The notes under the pieces were generated by a model. The model did no database searches. It saw nothing but the letters and a program-made list of their open reading frames with translations, and was not told the DNA's origin. A DNA stretch of 64,000 bases from Pseudomonas mohnii (GTDB taxonomy: Bacteria > Pseudomonadota > Gammaproteobacteria > Pseudomonadales > Pseudomonadaceae), in NCBI RefSeq assembly GCF_900105115.1, contig NZ_FNRV01000001.1, positions 6,389,501 through 6,453,500 on the forward strand. Reading direction: 5' to 3'. The position numbers were made by a program, and so were the translations under genes. Every line of letters starts with the position of its first letter. Within the stretch, counting starts at the first letter, position 1. Shown piece by piece: positions 9,248-18,188 of this stretch.

Positions 9248-9837
9248 ACGACGCCATGGGCTTGCCTTCTATAGAAGCAATCGTGATCGGCGCGTCGGCA
9301 GGCGGGGTTGAAGCGCTGCTCAATATCCTTACCCCGCTGCGCGAAGGCTTTGGGTTGCCGATCGTTGTGGTGCTGCACCTGCCGGATGAGCGGCGCAGCC
9401 ACCTGGCGGAAGTATTTGCCCGACGGGTGGCCCTGCCGGTTCTGGAGGCCAGCGACAAAAGTCGCATCGAAGCCGGAACCCTGTATTTCGCCGCGCCCGG
9501 TTATCACTTGTCAGTGGAGCAGGACCGCAGCTTTTCCTTGAGCCTTGAAGACCGCGTGCATTATTCGCGACCCGCCATCGACTACCTGTTCGAATCGGCT
9601 GCCGATGCCTATGGGCCGAAACTGGCTGCCGTGCTGCTGACCGGCGCCAACCGCGATGGCGCCCACGGCCTGGCGCAGGTCAAGCGACGTGGCGGACTGA
9701 CGGTCGTGCAGGACCCGGACGAGGCGCAGGTCGCGACCATGCCCCAGGCGGCGCTGGATATTCACCAGCCTGACCACATTCTCACTATCCGCGGCATTGG
9801 CCGTTTGCTTGTCGAGCTGGAACAAATCGCATGCTAA
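9244..9837 (+). CDS. CheB-type methylesterase catalytic domain without receiver
   Basis: 197-aa protein consisting only of the CheB methylesterase/deamidase domain; the N-terminal receiver found in chemotaxis CheB (~350 aa) is absent. The catalytic triad appears present: Ser in IGASAGGVEA, His in VVVLHLPDER and Asp in LLTGANRDGAHGL. Start and stop overlap the neighbours (ATGA with cheR; the next kinase begins 7 bases before its stop), so the cheR, cheB and kinase genes form a tightly coupled unit. Together with the CheR-like protein it probably sets a reversible methylation state on an unidentified target. Loss of the receiver means its activity is not controlled by CheA-like phosphorylation in the usual way. 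Confidence 0.88.
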   Translation: MNDAMGLPSIEAIVIGASAGGVEALLNILTPLREGFGLPIVVVLHLPDERRSHLAEVFARRVALPVLEASDKSRIEAGTLYFAAPGYHLSVEQDRSFSLSLEDRVHYSRPAIDYLFESAADAYGPKLAAVLLTGANRDGAHGLAQVKRRGGLTVVQDPDEAQVATMPQAALDIHQPDHILTIRGIGRLLVELEQIAC

Positions 9838-11012
9838 GTAATTTCCAGGCCAAACTGCTGATCGTCGACGATCTGCCGGAAAACCTGCTGGCGCTCGAAG
9901 CGCTGATCAAGCGCGAGGATCGCATCGTCTACAAGGCGCTTTGCGCCGATGAAGCCTTGTCGCTGTTGTTGCAGCACGAATTCGCCATGGCCATTCTCGA
10001 TGTGCAGATGCCCGGCATGAATGGTTTTGAACTGGCCGAGTTGATGCGTGGCACGGAAAAGACCAAAAACATTCCGATCGTGTTCGTCAGTGCCGCCGGT
10101 CGCGAGCTGAATTACGCGTTCAAGGGCTATGAAAGCGGTGCCGTGGACTTCCTGCACAAACCGCTGGACATTCATGCCGTCAAGAGCAAGGTCAATGTGT
10201 TCGTCGAGCTGTTTCGTCAGAGCAAGGCCATGAAGCAACAGGTCGAGGCGCTGGAGCAGAGCCGGCGCGAGCAGGAAGCGTTGCTCAAGCGCTTGCAGAG
10301 TACCCAGCTGGAGTTGGAGCAGGCCGTGCGGATGCGCGATGACTTCATGTCGATCGTCGCCCACGAAGTGCGCACGCCGCTCAATGGCCTGATCCTCGAG
10401 ACCCAGTTGCGCAAGATGCACCTTGCCCGGGATAACGCTGCGGCGTTTACCCTCGACAAGATGCAGGCCATGGTCGAACGCGATGAGCGGCAGATCAAAA
10501 GCCTGATTCGCCTGATCGAAGACATGCTCGATGTGTCGCGTATTCGCACCGGCAAGCTGTCGATTCGACCGACACGCTTCGATCTGTCGGAACGGGTTCG
10601 CAACCTGTTGCAGAACTTCGCCGCACAGATCGAGGCCGCCGAGTCGTCGGTGACCCTGGTGGCCGAGCAACCGGTGGTCGGCCAATGGGATGAGTTTCGT
10701 ATCGAGCAGGTCATTTCCAATCTGCTGACCAACGCCCTGCGTTACGGGGCCAAGAGTCCGATCACCGTGAAGGTGTACAGTGAGCGTGGTGAAGCACGGG
10801 TGGAAGTGCGTGACTTCGGGATCGGCATCAGTGAAGAGAACCAGCACAGGATTTTCCAGCAGTTCGAGCGCGTCACGGCCAAACACGCCGTCGCCGGGCT
10901 TGGGTTGGGATTGTTTATTTCTGAACAGATAGTGACCGCCCATGGCGGTACCATTACCGTCGAAAGCCGGATTGGCGAAGGCGCCCTGTTTCGCGTTTGT
11001 CTGCCGCTGTAG
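9831..11012 (+). CDS. Response regulator-histidine kinase (REC-HisKA-HATPase)
   Basis: 393-aa soluble protein with a receiver at the N-terminus (LLIVDDLPENLLALEALI, Asp in AILDVQMPGMNGFE, Lys in FLHKPLD). A coiled linker (~125-165) follows, then HisKA (DFMSIVAHEVRTPLNG) and HATPase_c (NLLTNALRYGAKSP, DFGIGI, GLGLGLFIS). There are no membrane segments. The design suggests that phosphorylation of the receiver, for example by the hybrid kinase three genes upstream, tunes the activity of its own kinase domain, passing a signal on to the stand-alone receiver at 11090. It begins inside the last codons of the cheB-like gene. Confidence 0.9.
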   Translation: MLSNFQAKLLIVDDLPENLLALEALIKREDRIVYKALCADEALSLLLQHEFAMAILDVQMPGMNGFELAELMRGTEKTKNIPIVFVSAAGRELNYAFKGYESGAVDFLHKPLDIHAVKSKVNVFVELFRQSKAMKQQVEALEQSRREQEALLKRLQSTQLELEQAVRMRDDFMSIVAHEVRTPLNGLILETQLRKMHLARDNAAAFTLDKMQAMVERDERQIKSLIRLIEDMLDVSRIRTGKLSIRPTRFDLSERVRNLLQNFAAQIEAAESSVTLVAEQPVVGQWDEFRIEQVISNLLTNALRYGAKSPITVKVYSERGEARVEVRDFGIGISEENQHRIFQQFERVTAKHAVAGLGLGLFISEQIVTAHGGTITVESRIGEGALFRVCLPL

Positions 11013-11089
11013 GAAAACAGTCTGATAAACGCAACCTCTGATCGACCTCACGGTCGTATCAGCAGCAATTGACCGAACAAAGGCTTCCC

Positions 11090-11467
11090 ATGAGTGAAGA
11101 TGCACAAGACGTCGTATTGATCGTCGAAGATGACCCCTCGATTCTGATGGTGCTGTCGGCCTATCTGTCGGGGGAGGGCTACCGGGTACTGCAGGCCGAA
11201 AACGGCGAGCAGGCCTTCGAAATCCTTGCCAGCAAGCCCCACCTGGACATGATGATCACCGACTTCCGCCTGCCGGGCGGAATCTCCGGCGTGCAGATCG
11301 CCGAGCCCGCGATCAAGCTGCGACCGGAGCTGAAGGTGATATTCATCAGCGGCTATCCGCAGGAAATCCGTGAAACCGACAGCCCGATCACGCGCACGGC
11401 GCCTATCCTCGCCAAACCGTTCGACCTGGATGTGTTGCAGGAAATGATGCAGGACATGCTGTCCTGA
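11090..11467 (+). CDS. Single-domain response regulator
   Basis: 125-aa receiver without output domain: acidic pocket in LIVEDDPSI, phosphoacceptor in MMITDFRLPGG, switch residues in FISGYPQE and Lys in ILAKPFD. An in-frame start at 11069 exists, but an AAAGG ribosome-binding site sits about 7 bases before the ATG at 11090, which also gives a canonical receiver N-terminus. It closes the plus-strand signalling operon that begins at 4926, 77 bp after the preceding kinase, and faces the convergent kinase/KaiC unit across a 45-bp gap. Confidence 0.87.
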   Translation: MSEDAQDVVLIVEDDPSILMVLSAYLSGEGYRVLQAENGEQAFEILASKPHLDMMITDFRLPGGISGVQIAEPAIKLRPELKVIFISGYPQEIRETDSPITRTAPILAKPFDLDVLQEMMQDMLS

Positions 11468-11512
11468 GGGCAGCAGGAGCTGCCTTCGGCAACGCCTGCT
11501 GGGTCGGGTGCT

Positions 11513-13183
11513 TCAGACGCTGATCATCTCCCGCACCTTCGCCGTCAACAGGTCGAAGGTGAACGGCTTGGTGATCATCTGCATGCCAGGGTCGAGGAAA
11601 CCCCCGCGCACCGCCGCGTGCTCGGCATAGCCGGTGATGAACAAGACCTTGAGCCCGGGCCGGTACTGCCTGCCGATTTCCGCCAGTTGCCGGCCGTTCA
11701 TGCCGGGCAGGCCGACGTCGCTGATCATCAGGTCGATACGCTGCCCCGAATCGAGAATCGGCAACGCGGCGGCCGCATCGCCAGCCTCGACGAAGGCATA
11801 GCCCAGCTCGCTCAACACGGTACTCACCAACACCCGGACCGCCGGGTCATCCTCGACGATCAGTACCGTTTCGCCATTCTGCGCGAACAGAGGATGCTGG
11901 CGATCGACCGGATTGTCCCGGGGCAGGTCGCCACCGAAGCGCGGCAGGAACAGGCTCACTGTTGTGCCTTGGTCCACTTCGCTTTGAATGGCGACATGGC
12001 CCCGGGATTGTTTGCTGAAGCCATAGATCATCGACAACCCCAGGCCGGTGCCCTGACCGATAGGCTTGGTGGTGAAGAACGGGTCGAAAGCCCGGCTGAT
12101 GGTGCTTTGCGGCATGCCGCAGCCATTGTCGGTGACACTGAGTACCACATAGTCCCCCGGTTTGAGGTTGCTGTGGGCTTCGGTGAAGCGGGCGTCCAGT
12201 TGCTGGTTCGCGGTCCGCACCACCAGTTTGCCGCCATCGGGCATGGCATCGCGGGCGTTGATAACCAGGTTGAGCAGGGCACTTTCCAGTTGATTGGGAT
12301 CGGCCTCGGCCACCCATAGGTGCTCGCTCAGCTGCATTTCCAGATGGATGCTTTCGTTGATGCTGCGTTGCAGCAACTCGCCCATGGAAATCACCAGGTT
12401 GTTCATCTCCACCGGTTTGGAATCCAGCGACTGGCGACGGGAGAACGCCAACAGACGGTGAGTCAGGCCCGCCGCGCGATTGGCCGAGGTCACGCCCAGG
12501 TCGATCAGGCTGTCCAGATCCTCGGTGCGGCCACGGGCCAGACGCCGGCGCAGCAACTCCAGGCTACCGATGATGCCCGTCAGCATGTTGTTGAAGTCAT
12601 GGGCGATACCGCCAGTGAGTTGGCCGACTGCCTCCATTTTCTGCGACTGGCGCAACACTTCTTCGTTGTGACGCAGCTGTGCGGTGCGTTCTTCGACTTG
12701 CTGCTCAAGGGTTTCGAGGGTGTTCTGCAAGCGCAGTTCGCTTTGGCTCAAGTCGATCAGCCGGTCCCGGGCCTCGTACTGTCGTCGACGTCCGCGCAGC
12801 GCAGTGGTCACCAGGCTGATCAATGTCTCCGGATGAAAGGGCCGCTCAAGGAAGGTGACATTGCCCAGCTGCGGGCCAAAACGAGAGGCGGGGTTTTGTT
12901 CCGGACCGCCATGATGGGTCAACAATACGATCGGCAGGTCCGACCAGGCCGGCTGCTGCTCGATCAGGCCCAGCAACGGGTCCAGATCAACGCCCAACAA
13001 GGCCTCGGCGGAAATCAGCAGCAACCCCGCACCTTGTTCCAGTTCCCGGCAGAGCTCGACCAGACCTGCGCAGACAATCCCGTCGAATCCCGCTTCTCGG
13101 AGCAACATCAAGGCGATCTGGCCGTCACGTCCCAGCGGCGCGAGGATGATCGCGCGCTCGGACGTGGCTTCGATCGCCGTCAC
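11513..13183 (-). CDS. Histidine kinase with degenerate N-terminal receiver and C-terminal receiver
   Basis: 556-aa soluble hybrid kinase. Residues 1-~130 have a receiver-like pattern ([44 protein letters not shown]), but the strand that should carry the phosphoacceptor reads [11 protein letters not shown], with no Asp, so this is a pseudo-receiver. A coiled coil (~140-185) leads into HisKA ([17 protein letters not shown]) and HATPase_c ([32 protein letters not shown]). An intact receiver follows at ~435-556 (Asp in [17 protein letters not shown]). It starts with GTG inside the last codon and stop of the kaiC-like gene (GTGA overlap), so the two are translationally coupled. A pseudo-receiver on a kinase paired with KaiC recalls CikA and KaiA in cyanobacteria, but homology to those is not claimed. 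Confidence 0.87.
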   Translation of the reverse strand: MTAIEATSERAIILAPLGRDGQIALMLLREAGFDGIVCAGLVELCRELEQGAGLLLISAEALLGVDLDPLLGLIEQQPAWSDLPIVLLTHHGGPEQNPASRFGPQLGNVTFLERPFHPETLISLVTTALRGRRRQYEARDRLIDLSQSELRLQNTLETLEQQVEERTAQLRHNEEVLRQSQKMEAVGQLTGGIAHDFNNMLTGIIGSLELLRRRLARGRTEDLDSLIDLGVTSANRAAGLTHRLLAFSRRQSLDSKPVEMNNLVISMGELLQRSINESIHLEMQLSEHLWVAEADPNQLESALLNLVINARDAMPDGGKLVVRTANQQLDARFTEAHSNLKPGDYVVLSVTDNGCGMPQSTISRAFDPFFTTKPIGQGTGLGLSMIYGFSKQSRGHVAIQSEVDQGTTVSLFLPRFGGDLPRDNPVDRQHPLFAQNGETVLIVEDDPAVRVLVSTVLSELGYAFVEAGDAAAALPILDSGQRIDLMISDVGLPGMNGRQLAEIGRQYRPGLKVLFITGYAEHAAVRGGFLDPGMQMITKPFTFDLLTAKVREMISV

Positions 13184-14682
13184 GGGATTTCATCCCCGAG
13201 CAACGGGTTGCTGGCGCCCATATAAGTGGGTACGCCACGCAAAACGCCCTGGAATGATTCCAACGGCTCACCGATGGTCATGCCATGGTTGCTGATGCGG
13301 TACTCGCGAATGGTGGATTCATGGCTGCCGGTGCGTTTCTTGATCACCGAAATCGCCCGGCGTACCTTGCCCACGGCTTCGAAGTAGCGCAGCAGAATCA
13401 CCGTGTCCGCCAGATAAGTGATGTCCACCGGGGCCTGCATATCGCCGACCAGTCCATGCTGGGCGACGGTCATGAAGGTCGCGGCGCCCTGGCGGTTGAG
13501 ATACAGCAGCAGCTCGTGCATGTGCAGGACCAGGGCGTTCTCTTCGGGCATGGCCGCCTGGTAGCCGTTAATGCTGTCGATGACCACGGTCTTGATGTTG
13601 CGCTCGTCGACGCAGCGACGAACCCTGTGGGAGAACTCGCCGGGGGACAGTTCAGCGGCATCCACCTGTTCGATCAGCAAGTTGCCGCTGTGCTGCAGTC
13701 CCTGCAAATCGATACCGATGTTTTTCATGCGCTCGAACAGCAGGCCCAGTTCTTCGTCGAAAATGAACAAGGCGGCTTTTTCACCCCTGGCGACGGCGGC
13801 GGCTGCGAAGATCATGGAAATGAGGGATTTGCCGGTACCGGCCGGACCGAGAATCAACGTGCTGGAGCCGGTTTCAATACCGCCGCCGAGCAGCGCGTCC
13901 ATTTCCGCGATGCCGCTGGTCAATTGCTGGCGCAGGTAGCGCCCTCGGTGTTCGGCGGCCACCAGGCGTGGAAACACATGCACGCCATCGCCCATGATGG
14001 TGAAGTCGTGAAAGCCACCACGGTATTTCTGACCCCGGTACTTCACCACCCGGATACGCCGCCGTTCGGCGCCGTAGTTGGGGGTCAGTTCCTCCAGGCG
14101 GATCACGCCGTGGGCCACGCTGTGCACGGTTTTGTCGAGGGACTCGGTAGTCAGGTCGTCCAGCAGCAACACGGTGGCGTCGTAACGCACGAAGTAATGC
14201 TTGATCGCGAGGATCTGCCGGCGGTAGCGCAATGAGCTTTGCGCCAGCAGACGGATCTCGGACAGGCTGTCGAGCACCACGCGGGTTGGCTTGAAACGCT
14301 CGACCACTTCGAAGATCTGCTTGGTGGCCTCACCCAATTCCAGGTCAGAGGAGTACAGCAGCGACTGCTGGTGCTGGGCATTGAGCAGGCTTTCCGGCGG
14401 CGTCAGTTCGAAAATATGCACGTTTTCGCCCAGTTCCCAGCCGTGGGACCGGGCGCCCTGGCGCAGTTCGCGCTCGGTTTCGGACAGGGTGATGTACAAC
14501 GAGCGTTCGCCGGCCTGGGCGCCAGCCAACAGAAAGTGCAGGGCAACGGTGGTCTTGCCGGTGCCCGGTTCGCCCTCCAGTAGAAACACGTGGCCGCGAG
14601 AGAGTCCGCCATCGAGGATGTCATCCAGCCCTTCGATACCGGTGGCGGCTTTTACACTGATCAACTCGTTGGATATAGACAA
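13180..14682 (-). CDS. KaiC-family double RecA-like ATPase
   Basis: 500-aa protein with the tandem KaiC architecture. CI has Walker A GEPGTGKT at residues 37-44. CII has Walker A GPAGTGKS at 279-286, with acidic DEE at 309-311 where cyanobacterial KaiC has its catalytic Glu pair. The C-terminal part (DITYLADTVILLRYFE, then VIKKRTGSHESTIREY) matches the KaiC CII region. At the place of the S431/T432 phosphosites it reads T422-Y423, as I align it. The frame is open to 14778, but the TTG at 14682 has an AGAGAGGG ribosome-binding site and gives a KaiC-like N-terminus. No kaiA or kaiB is present. Non-cyanobacterial KaiC proteins are usually signalling or stress proteins rather than clocks. It overlaps the pseudo-receiver kinase gene downstream. 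Confidence 0.9.
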   Translation of the reverse strand: MSISNELISVKAATGIEGLDDILDGGLSRGHVFLLEGEPGTGKTTVALHFLLAGAQAGERSLYITLSETERELRQGARSHGWELGENVHIFELTPPESLLNAQHQQSLLYSSDLELGEATKQIFEVVERFKPTRVVLDSLSEIRLLAQSSLRYRRQILAIKHYFVRYDATVLLLDDLTTESLDKTVHSVAHGVIRLEELTPNYGAERRRIRVVKYRGQKYRGGFHDFTIMGDGVHVFPRLVAAEHRGRYLRQQLTSGIAEMDALLGGGIETGSSTLILGPAGTGKSLISMIFAAAAVARGEKAALFIFDEELGLLFERMKNIGIDLQGLQHSGNLLIEQVDAAELSPGEFSHRVRRCVDERNIKTVVIDSINGYQAAMPEENALVLHMHELLLYLNRQGAATFMTVAQHGLVGDMQAPVDITYLADTVILLRYFEAVGKVRRAISVIKKRTGSHESTIREYRISNHGMTIGEPLESFQGVLRGVPTYMGASNPLLGDEIP

Positions 14683-14797
14683 AAAATGCCCTCTCTTGAC
14701 TAGGGGAACGAGGCAGTGGGCGCTGAGTGCCACAAGGTCTGCCTGTTCACTTGACCTTTGGTCGAGACGAGCGTTCAAGAAAATTTACGCAGGGATA

Positions 14798-15853
14798 TCA
14801 GAGACCTTGCTGCAGGGCCGGGTCGTCTGGATTCATCTGTTCGAGTTGCGCCGACAGGATCTGCACATTCTGCAGTTGTCCGCTTTCCTTCCAATAATTG
14901 ATCAACAGTACTCGCGCCCTGCGATCGTTCGGGTGGCGCTGGACGATCTCCTGCAATTGCTTCTGCGCCGCTTCCAGCTCCTGTTCACCGTGCAGGGTGG
15001 TGGCCAGGTCATAGCGATAGTCCTTGTTGTTCGGCTCAAGCTCCACGGCTTTGGACAGGCCCAACAGCGCGAATTCACTCTGGCCATGATTGAGCAGCCA
15101 AAGCCCCAGGGCATGCTGCAAATAGGCGGAGTCGGGCTGTGCTTTCAATTGCCTGGCCAACAATTGCCGGGCGGCATCGCTTTGTCCCAGCTTGTCCAGC
15201 ACCTCAATCTGCATGACCAGCGCCGGGAGGTTGTCGGGGGCCAGGCGCAGGGTGTTTTCAAGCGCCTGCTGGGCCTCCTTGAATTCGGCGTTGTGCAAAT
15301 GCAGTCGAGCCAGCTGATAGTGATTCTCGGCACTCTCCGGCGCGCTTTTGAGTACCTGCTCCCAGGCATCGATGGCTTGTTCCAGTGGCCCGAAATACAA
15401 GCCGAGGTCGTCCGGTGACAAGCCCAGCAAGGCGTTGACGGCGGCCAACCTCACACTCTGGTCTTTGTCATCGAGCAACGGCCCGAGCAATAAGCTGCGC
15501 TGGCCGTTGGGCACGAGCCCGCTGATGCTTTTGATCGCCGCGATACGTACTTCCGGCGACTCATGTTGCAAATCGGCGTCTGCCAGTTTCAGGGCCACCG
15601 AACTCGGGTAGTTAGGCAGTTCGGCGTGCAGCCAGATGCGCCGCTTGGGCGATAGATCGGGGCGGCCCAATTGCTGGTACAGCACCCGCGCGGCGCCGGG
15701 CTGGCCGGCGCGGGCCTGGGCCAGCGCCTCACTGTAGCCGCGCTTGATCGCTTCGGGCACCACTGGCGTCGTGCTGCGCAGGTACACCCAGGCGAGGCCG
15801 ATGACAAGCAAGGCGCAGAGACTGATAAGCAGATAACGGCGGGACTGGGGCAT
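14798..15853 (-). CDS. Membrane-anchored TPR/HEAT-repeat protein
   Basis: 351-aa protein with one N-terminal membrane helix (YLLISLCALLVIGLAWVYL, ~7-25). A HEAT-like helical pair follows (SPEVRIAAIKSISGLV, DQSVRLAAVNALLGLS). Then come about five TPR units (AWEQVLKSAPESAENHYQLARL, EAQQALENTLRLAPDNLPAL, LGLSKAVELEPNNKDYRYDLA and others) up to the C-terminus. It should expose a repeat scaffold in the periplasm for protein-protein contacts. The in-frame TTG at 15874 was rejected in favour of the ATG at 15853. The kaiC-like gene starts 115 bp downstream on the same strand, so they may be co-transcribed. Function unknown. Confidence 0.78.
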   Translation of the reverse strand: MPQSRRYLLISLCALLVIGLAWVYLRSTTPVVPEAIKRGYSEALAQARAGQPGAARVLYQQLGRPDLSPKRRIWLHAELPNYPSSVALKLADADLQHESPEVRIAAIKSISGLVPNGQRSLLLGPLLDDKDQSVRLAAVNALLGLSPDDLGLYFGPLEQAIDAWEQVLKSAPESAENHYQLARLHLHNAEFKEAQQALENTLRLAPDNLPALVMQIEVLDKLGQSDAARQLLARQLKAQPDSAYLQHALGLWLLNHGQSEFALLGLSKAVELEPNNKDYRYDLATTLHGEQELEAAQKQLQEIVQRHPNDRRARVLLINYWKESGQLQNVQILSAQLEQMNPDDPALQQGL

Positions 15854-16052
15854 GCAGAATCCGGAAGCTGGCAAGCTTTTGCAAAGTCAGCAGCTTCGGT
15901 CAGGCGGAGCGCTGAGTCAAACCCTGGCTCATCTGAATGCCTGCTGAGGGGGGAGCGGGATCGACGGCTTTACCTCCATGTTGCGTCGACGCGCTGTCGA
16001 GACGCGGAAGCTGTGACTACGCTTGCTGGATAAAGCGCCAACGAGCACACCC

Positions 16053-18188
16053 ATGCAAGCACTGTTGCAGTACTTCAAGGCGATTCTCCACCCCGGTCCC
16101 GGGGTGTTGCTGTTTGCCTTGAGAACCATTGCGGCCGGGCTGTTGACGCTTTACCTGGCCTTCCTGTTCGACCTCGACCAGCCCAAGTGGTCGATCATGG
16201 CCGTGGTCATCATCAGTCAGCCACTGGGCGGCATGGTGCTGGCCCGCAGTTTCGGCCAGGTCATCGGCACCACCATGGGCGCGGTCGTGGCGGTAGCTAT
16301 CATGGCGGTCTTTCCCCAGGCACCCCTGCCTTTCATTACCACACTGGCCTTGTGGCTCGCGCTGTGTACGGCCGGTGGCACCTTGTTGCGCTACACGAGT
16401 TCCCAGGCGTTCGTCCTCAGTGGCTACACCGCCGTGGTCATTGCGCTACTGGCGATACCCGACCCGGACGGCACATTCCTGCTGACGGTAACCCGAGTCA
16501 CCGAGACTTTGTTAGCCGTCGCCTGTGTGTGCGTGGTCAGCCTGCTCACCGCGCGCCCCGAAGCCGTCGCCCGGGACTATTTCGCCAAAATCGATCAAAT
16601 CACCAAACTGCTGGCGACCCATGCCAGTGCCGTCCTGCGCACCGAGGAAAGCGAGGCGGATTTCCAACGCCGGCAAATGCAACTGCTGGGTCAGATCAGC
16701 GCCCTGGAGGGCGTACGTCGGCATTTGTACTTCGATGCACCTCGCTTGCGCAGCGCCAACGGTCTGGTGCAACTGCTGGGCAATCAGCTGGTGCTGCTGA
16801 CCGCAAGGCTCACCGCCCTGCGTCATCAGCGGCTATTGCTGACGGAGCGCTGGGAAGGGGCCTTGCCCGAGGAAATACAGCGTCTGCGCGCTGAAGAGCT
16901 GGCCTTTCTCGATGAGCTGGCGCAACAGGGCCGCTCGCTGTCGAGCGAAAAGCGCCACCATTTCACCTCGTTGCGCCAACGCTTCGACGAACTGGCCTAC
17001 AGGGCCGAGCAATTGACCGAGGCCATGCCGGCCACCTTGCGCTCGCTGGCCTGGTCGCTGCGCTGGGAACAGGCGCGCCTGCTGCAACAGCTGGAGCAAA
17101 TACTGGAATTGAGCGATGCCATCCAGAGCGGACGGCCCGCCAGCAGCGTCTTTCGCGGGCAAGAGAACCCGCTGCATCTGGATTTCACCCTGGCGACCAT
17201 GAATGCCATTCGTGCGTTCACCGCGCTATTGGTGGCCGGCCTGATCTGGATCGAAACCGGTTGGGACGGGGCTCGGGCCGGCATGGTGCTGCTGGGGATT
17301 CTCTGCTCCCTGATGTCGACGTTTCCACGGCCGCTGCTGGTCGTTCAGAGTTATGCCCGGGGGTTTGGCCTGGCCTTGCTGGCGTCGGCGCTGCTGGAGT
17401 TCATGTTCGTTCCCATGATCAGTAACTTCGAGATGCTCGCCTTGGTGCTGGTGCCCTTGCTTTACGCCGTCGCCGTGGGGCTGTCCAGCCCGCCAACCAC
17501 CGGTACCGGTATCGGTTTGGGGCTGACAACCTTTCTGATGCTGGGCCCGTTGAATGTGGGCCTGGGACAAAACACTGCCATCCAGTGGTTCGAGTTTGCC
17601 GGTGCCTACACCTGCGCAACGGTGCTGGGCTTGAGTGTCTACGCGCTGATCTTTCCGTTCAGACCGGTATTGCGCATACGCCGGCTGTTCAAGGAGAACT
17701 GCGAGCAGGTGTACGCCTTGCTGAAAGTCCCGGCCACCGATGAAAACCAGTTTGCCTTCGAGAGCCGCATGGTCGATCGCCTGACCATGATGCTGGGATT
17801 GCTGCCGGCGACCCAGGACCAGGGATCGCGGGATGTGTTTGAAGTCAGTCTCGGTTGCATGGCCCTGGGTATCGCCTTGAACCAGCTGCGGCAACAGGGA
17901 CAGGGCAACGCGTTGTTGACGCCCGCTGTGCAAAGCCAGGTATTCGCCACGGTCCGTGAAACCGGGCGGCTGGTCGCTGGCCGCCCCGGCATTCAGGCGG
18001 ATCACGTGATCGACAGCCTGCATGCCTTGGGCGATGAACTGGACGCCCTGCATTCCAGCGTTCATGAACATCTGTGGTCGGTCTTTCGCATGCGCGTGGC
18101 GCTGTTGATCGTGGTGTCATTCCTGGAGCGCCATCGCCATCACTTTGAACCGCTCGCCCCACAAGGAGTACCTGCGCTTGCCCATTGA
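16053..18188 (+). CDS. FUSC-family inner-membrane efflux protein (AaeB/fusaric acid resistance type)
   Basis: About 711-aa transporter with the two-block architecture of the FUSC family: ~6 helices near the N-terminus (VLLFALRTIAAGLLTLYLAF through AVACVCVVSLLTA), a long soluble coiled region (~185-385), then a second set of helices (TALLVAGLIWIETGWDGARAG to YALIFPF) and a soluble C-terminal domain. Such proteins export aromatic acids or fusaric acid-like compounds with a periplasmic adaptor. The ATG at 16053 is preferred over an upstream TTG. Its 3' end overlaps the DUF1656 gene, and an HlyD adaptor follows, giving the standard three-gene unit. An outer-membrane factor is not included; the OprN-type gene downstream is on the other strand. 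Confidence 0.87.
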   Translation: MQALLQYFKAILHPGPGVLLFALRTIAAGLLTLYLAFLFDLDQPKWSIMAVVIISQPLGGMVLARSFGQVIGTTMGAVVAVAIMAVFPQAPLPFITTLALWLALCTAGGTLLRYTSSQAFVLSGYTAVVIALLAIPDPDGTFLLTVTRVTETLLAVACVCVVSLLTARPEAVARDYFAKIDQITKLLATHASAVLRTEESEADFQRRQMQLLGQISALEGVRRHLYFDAPRLRSANGLVQLLGNQLVLLTARLTALRHQRLLLTERWEGALPEEIQRLRAEELAFLDELAQQGRSLSSEKRHHFTSLRQRFDELAYRAEQLTEAMPATLRSLAWSLRWEQARLLQQLEQILELSDAIQSGRPASSVFRGQENPLHLDFTLATMNAIRAFTALLVAGLIWIETGWDGARAGMVLLGILCSLMSTFPRPLLVVQSYARGFGLALLASALLEFMFVPMISNFEMLALVLVPLLYAVAVGLSSPPTTGTGIGLGLTTFLMLGPLNVGLGQNTAIQWFEFAGAYTCATVLGLSVYALIFPFRPVLRIRRLFKENCEQVYALLKVPATDENQFAFESRMVDRLTMMLGLLPATQDQGSRDVFEVSLGCMALGIALNQLRQQGQGNALLTPAVQSQVFATVRETGRLVAGRPGIQADHVIDSLHALGDELDALHSSVHEHLWSVFRMRVALLIVVSFLERHRHHFEPLAPQGVPALAH

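Noticed and set aside
13180..14682. Circadian clock function for the KaiC-like protein
   Set aside because: No kaiA or kaiB in the window, and non-cyanobacterial KaiC proteins mostly have other roles. Only the family is claimed.
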